From NCBI RefSeq assembly GCF_009740395.1, contig NZ_WOXT01000001.1, forward strand, positions 926,464 to 990,463: a stretch of 64,000 bases of DNA. Direction: 5' to 3'. The notes beneath the pieces were generated by a model. It had not been told where the DNA came from. It ran no database searches and was given only the letters and a program-made list of their open reading frames with translations. Below are positions 62,031 through 64,000 of the stretch, in pieces (position 1 is the stretch's first letter; every line of letters begins with the position of its first letter). This stretch comes from Noviluteimonas gilva. Its GTDB lineage: Bacteria > Pseudomonadota > Gammaproteobacteria > Xanthomonadales > Xanthomonadaceae. Made by a program: the position numbers and the translations under genes.

Positions 62031-64000
62031 ATGAAGCTCAGCAAGACCCTCCCCGTCCTCACCATCGCGCTTGCGCTGTCCGCACCGATCGCGTTGCTCG
62101 CGCGCGCCGACGACGACGCCAAGCTGCCAGGCGGCCCCAGCGCCGCGCAGACGAAGACCGCCGAACTGGTCTACGGCTTGCTGTCGGACAGCCGCTTCGC
62201 CTATCGGCCGCGCACGCTCGACGACGCGCTGTCGAAGGACATCTACAAGCGGTACCTGGAGGCGATGGATCCCGGGAAGCTGTTCTTCACCGCGCAGGAC
62301 GTCGCGAAGTTCTCGCCGTACCAGACGCAGCTCGACGATGCGATCAAGAGCGGCGCGATGGACGCGCCGTACGCGATGTTCGCCATCTACAAGCAGCGCG
62401 TGGCCGAGCGCACCGCGTTCGCGCGCAAGGTGTTGAAGAACGACAAGTTCGATTTCAGCGGCACCGACCGCTACGACTACGATCGCGAAGACGCGCCGTG
62501 GACCGATACGGCCACGCTCGATCGCATCTGGACGCAGTCGGTGCGCAACGATTGGCTGCGCCTGAAGCTCGCCGGCAAGTCGCCGGAGGAAATCCGCAAG
62601 ACGCTCGACAAGCGTTACGCCAACCTGCTCAAGGGCGTCGACGATCTCAACGGCGAGGATGTCTTCCAGACCTTCCTCACCTCGTATGCCAATTCGATCG
62701 ATCCGCACACCGATTACTTCAACCCGCGCACCGCGGCCAACTTCAACCTGACGATGTCGCTGTCGCTGGAAGGCATCGGCGCGGTGCTGCAGAAGCAGGA
62801 CGAAGTGGTCGTGATCCGCGAGATCATCGCGGGCGGCCCTGCTTCGCGCAGCGGCAAGCTCAAGCCGGGCGACCGCATCGTCGCCGTCGGGCAGGGCACG
62901 TCGGGCGAGATGAAGGACGTGGTCGGCTGGCGCATCGATGATGTCGTCGAACAGATCCGCGGCAACAAGGGCACGCCCGTGCGCCTCGACGTGGTGCCGG
63001 CCGAATCGCCCGCCGATTCCAAGCCCACGCGCCTGGTGCTCACGCGCGACAAGGTGCGCCTGGAAGAACAGGCCGCCAAGGCGCAGACGATCACCGTGCC
63101 GGGCGTCGATGGTGGCGCGCCGCGCAAGATCGGCGTGATCAAGCTGCCGGCGTTCTACCAGGACTTCGAAGGCCGTCGGAAGAATGCCAACGACTACGCG
63201 TCGGCCACGCGCGATGTCTCCAAGCTGCTCGCGCAGTTGAAGGTGCAGAAGGTCGACGGCGTCGTGCTCGACCTGCGCAACAACGGCGGTGGTTCGCTGA
63301 CCGAAGCGGTCGAGTTGACCGGCTTGTTCGTCGATCGCGGCCCGGTGGTGCAGGTGGTCGAATCCGGCGGACGCGTGAGCGTCGAGGACGACACGCGCGC
63401 CGGCGTTGCGTGGGACGGCCCGCTCGCGGTGCTGATCAATCGTGGTTCGGCGTCGGCGTCGGAAATCTTCGCCGGTGCGATCCAGGATTACGGCCGCGGC
63501 CTGGTCATCGGCGAGACGACCTTCGGCAAGGGCACGGTGCAGAACCTGATCGACCTCGACCGCTGGCCGCAGAACGACGGCGACAAGTACGGGCAGGTGA
63601 AGCTCACCATCGCGCAGTTCTTCCGCATCAGCGGCGGCAGCACGCAGCACAAGGGCGTGGTGCCGGACATCCGCTTCCCGGTGACGGTGGATGCCAGCGA
63701 GTTCGGCGAGAGCACCTACGACAACGCGCTGCCGTGGTCGCGCATCCAGGCGGTCGACCACACGCAGTACGGCAACTTCGCGCCGATCATCCCGCGCCTC
63801 GATGCGCTGCACGCCGCGCGCGTGGCGAAGGACAAGGAATTCCAGTGGTGGTCCGACGACGTGGCGCAGTTCCGCGAGGAATCGGCGAAGAAGTCGGTCT
63901 CGCTCAACGAAGCCGACCGCCGCGCCGAGCGCGACAAGTTCGAAGCCAAGCGCAAGCAGCGCCAGGCCGAACGCAAGGCGCTGGGCCTGCCGCTGGATCC
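62031..64000 (+). CDS. prc: Carboxy-terminal processing protease Prc/Tsp (3' truncated)
   Basis: 656 codons to the window edge. ATG at 62031 with GGAAG upstream and a signal peptide ending LLARA (about 26). The Tsp N-terminal domain, a PDZ domain (about 245-330, SLSLEGIGAVLQKQDEVVVI) and the S41 protease domain follow. The catalytic dyad is the Ser in GSASASEIFAGAIQDYG and the Lys in TFGKGTVQ. DUF3340-like C-terminal helices, ending RKQRQAERKALGLPLD, have begun. It degrades tagged and misfolded periplasmic proteins and trims wall hydrolases. The true stop lies beyond the window. Confidence 0.93.
   Translation, partial: MKLSKTLPVLTIALALSAPIALLARADDDAKLPGGPSAAQTKTAELVYGLLSDSRFAYRPRTLDDALSKDIYKRYLEAMDPGKLFFTAQDVAKFSPYQTQLDDAIKSGAMDAPYAMFAIYKQRVAERTAFARKVLKNDKFDFSGTDRYDYDREDAPWTDTATLDRIWTQSVRNDWLRLKLAGKSPEEIRKTLDKRYANLLKGVDDLNGEDVFQTFLTSYANSIDPHTDYFNPRTAANFNLTMSLSLEGIGAVLQKQDEVVVIREIIAGGPASRSGKLKPGDRIVAVGQGTSGEMKDVVGWRIDDVVEQIRGNKGTPVRLDVVPAESPADSKPTRLVLTRDKVRLEEQAAKAQTITVPGVDGGAPRKIGVIKLPAFYQDFEGRRKNANDYASATRDVSKLLAQLKVQKVDGVVLDLRNNGGGSLTEAVELTGLFVDRGPVVQVVESGGRVSVEDDTRAGVAWDGPLAVLINRGSASASEIFAGAIQDYGRGLVIGETTFGKGTVQNLIDLDRWPQNDGDKYGQVKLTIAQFFRISGGSTQHKGVVPDIRFPVTVDASEFGESTYDNALPWSRIQAVDHTQYGNFAPIIPRLDALHAARVAKDKEFQWWSDDVAQFREESAKKSVSLNEADRRAERDKFEAKRKQRQAERKALGLPLD

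Overview
The window looks like a chromosomal segment of a high-GC member of the Xanthomonadaceae (Lysobacter, Luteimonas or a close relative). The reasons are the very GC-rich third codon positions, an Ax21-family outer membrane protein, an HslV with the N-terminal extension I recall from xanthomonads, an AlgZ/AlgR pair next to hemC, and many secreted S8, S9, M1 and M23 peptidases. I see no tRNA, rRNA, CRISPR array, phage or transposase gene. No gene-free stretch exceeds 300 bases; the longest are 61800-62030 and 38991-39210.

Layout. 1-5385: a truncated serine hydrolase, a small secreted protein, a prolidase-like amidohydrolase coupled to a diheme cytochrome c, and a convergent membrane TolB/TPR protein. 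5540-9053: a carboxylesterase, an AlgZ-like kinase, an AlgR-like regulator and hemC. 9047-14083 (minus): a four-gene operon for a cytoplasm-facing molybdoenzyme (catalytic, four-cluster iron-sulfur and DmsC-type anchor subunits, with a YbjQ-like gene between the last two). 14222-16424: a WYL regulator, a patatin lipase and a small membrane protein. 16472-20812: two exported S9 prolyl-oligopeptidase-type enzymes. 20826-23518: lptM-dapF-DUF484-xerC. 23519-25413 (minus): an OmpA lipoprotein and an M23 peptidase. 25600-29315: hslVU and an SDR/DoxX-DUF2269 pair. 29317-38990: cupin, ubiE, a DUF5916 outer membrane protein, Ax21, an M1 peptidase, a hydrolase, a lipoprotein, a YbaK protein and a PfkB kinase. 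39211-48660: mreBCD, mrdA, rodA, mltB, rlpA and dacC, the cell elongation and septal wall module. 59816-64000: ybeD-lipB-lipA and a truncated Prc protease.

The most interesting region is 48773-59633. In many proteobacteria the dacA/C gene is followed almost directly by ybeD-lipB-lipA. Here about 11 kb on the opposite strand separates them and encodes a self-contained surface module: a membrane-anchored CadC/ToxR-like TPR regulator, a YadA-type trimeric autotransporter adhesin, a secreted subtilase, and two overlapping parallel beta-helix lipoproteins that share an RTGGP motif. Strong hairpins separate the adhesin, protease and lipoprotein units.

A second theme is small repeats. Three inverted-repeat elements built of GGGAATR heptamers lie within 30 bases upstream of hemC, the WYL regulator and mltB, and each arm is a canonical G-quadruplex motif. 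A different CCCTCCCC/GGGGAGGG palindromic element occurs in frame inside two subunits of the molybdoenzyme operon and once between genes, and a third repeat type appears to have been absorbed into the tail of mreC.
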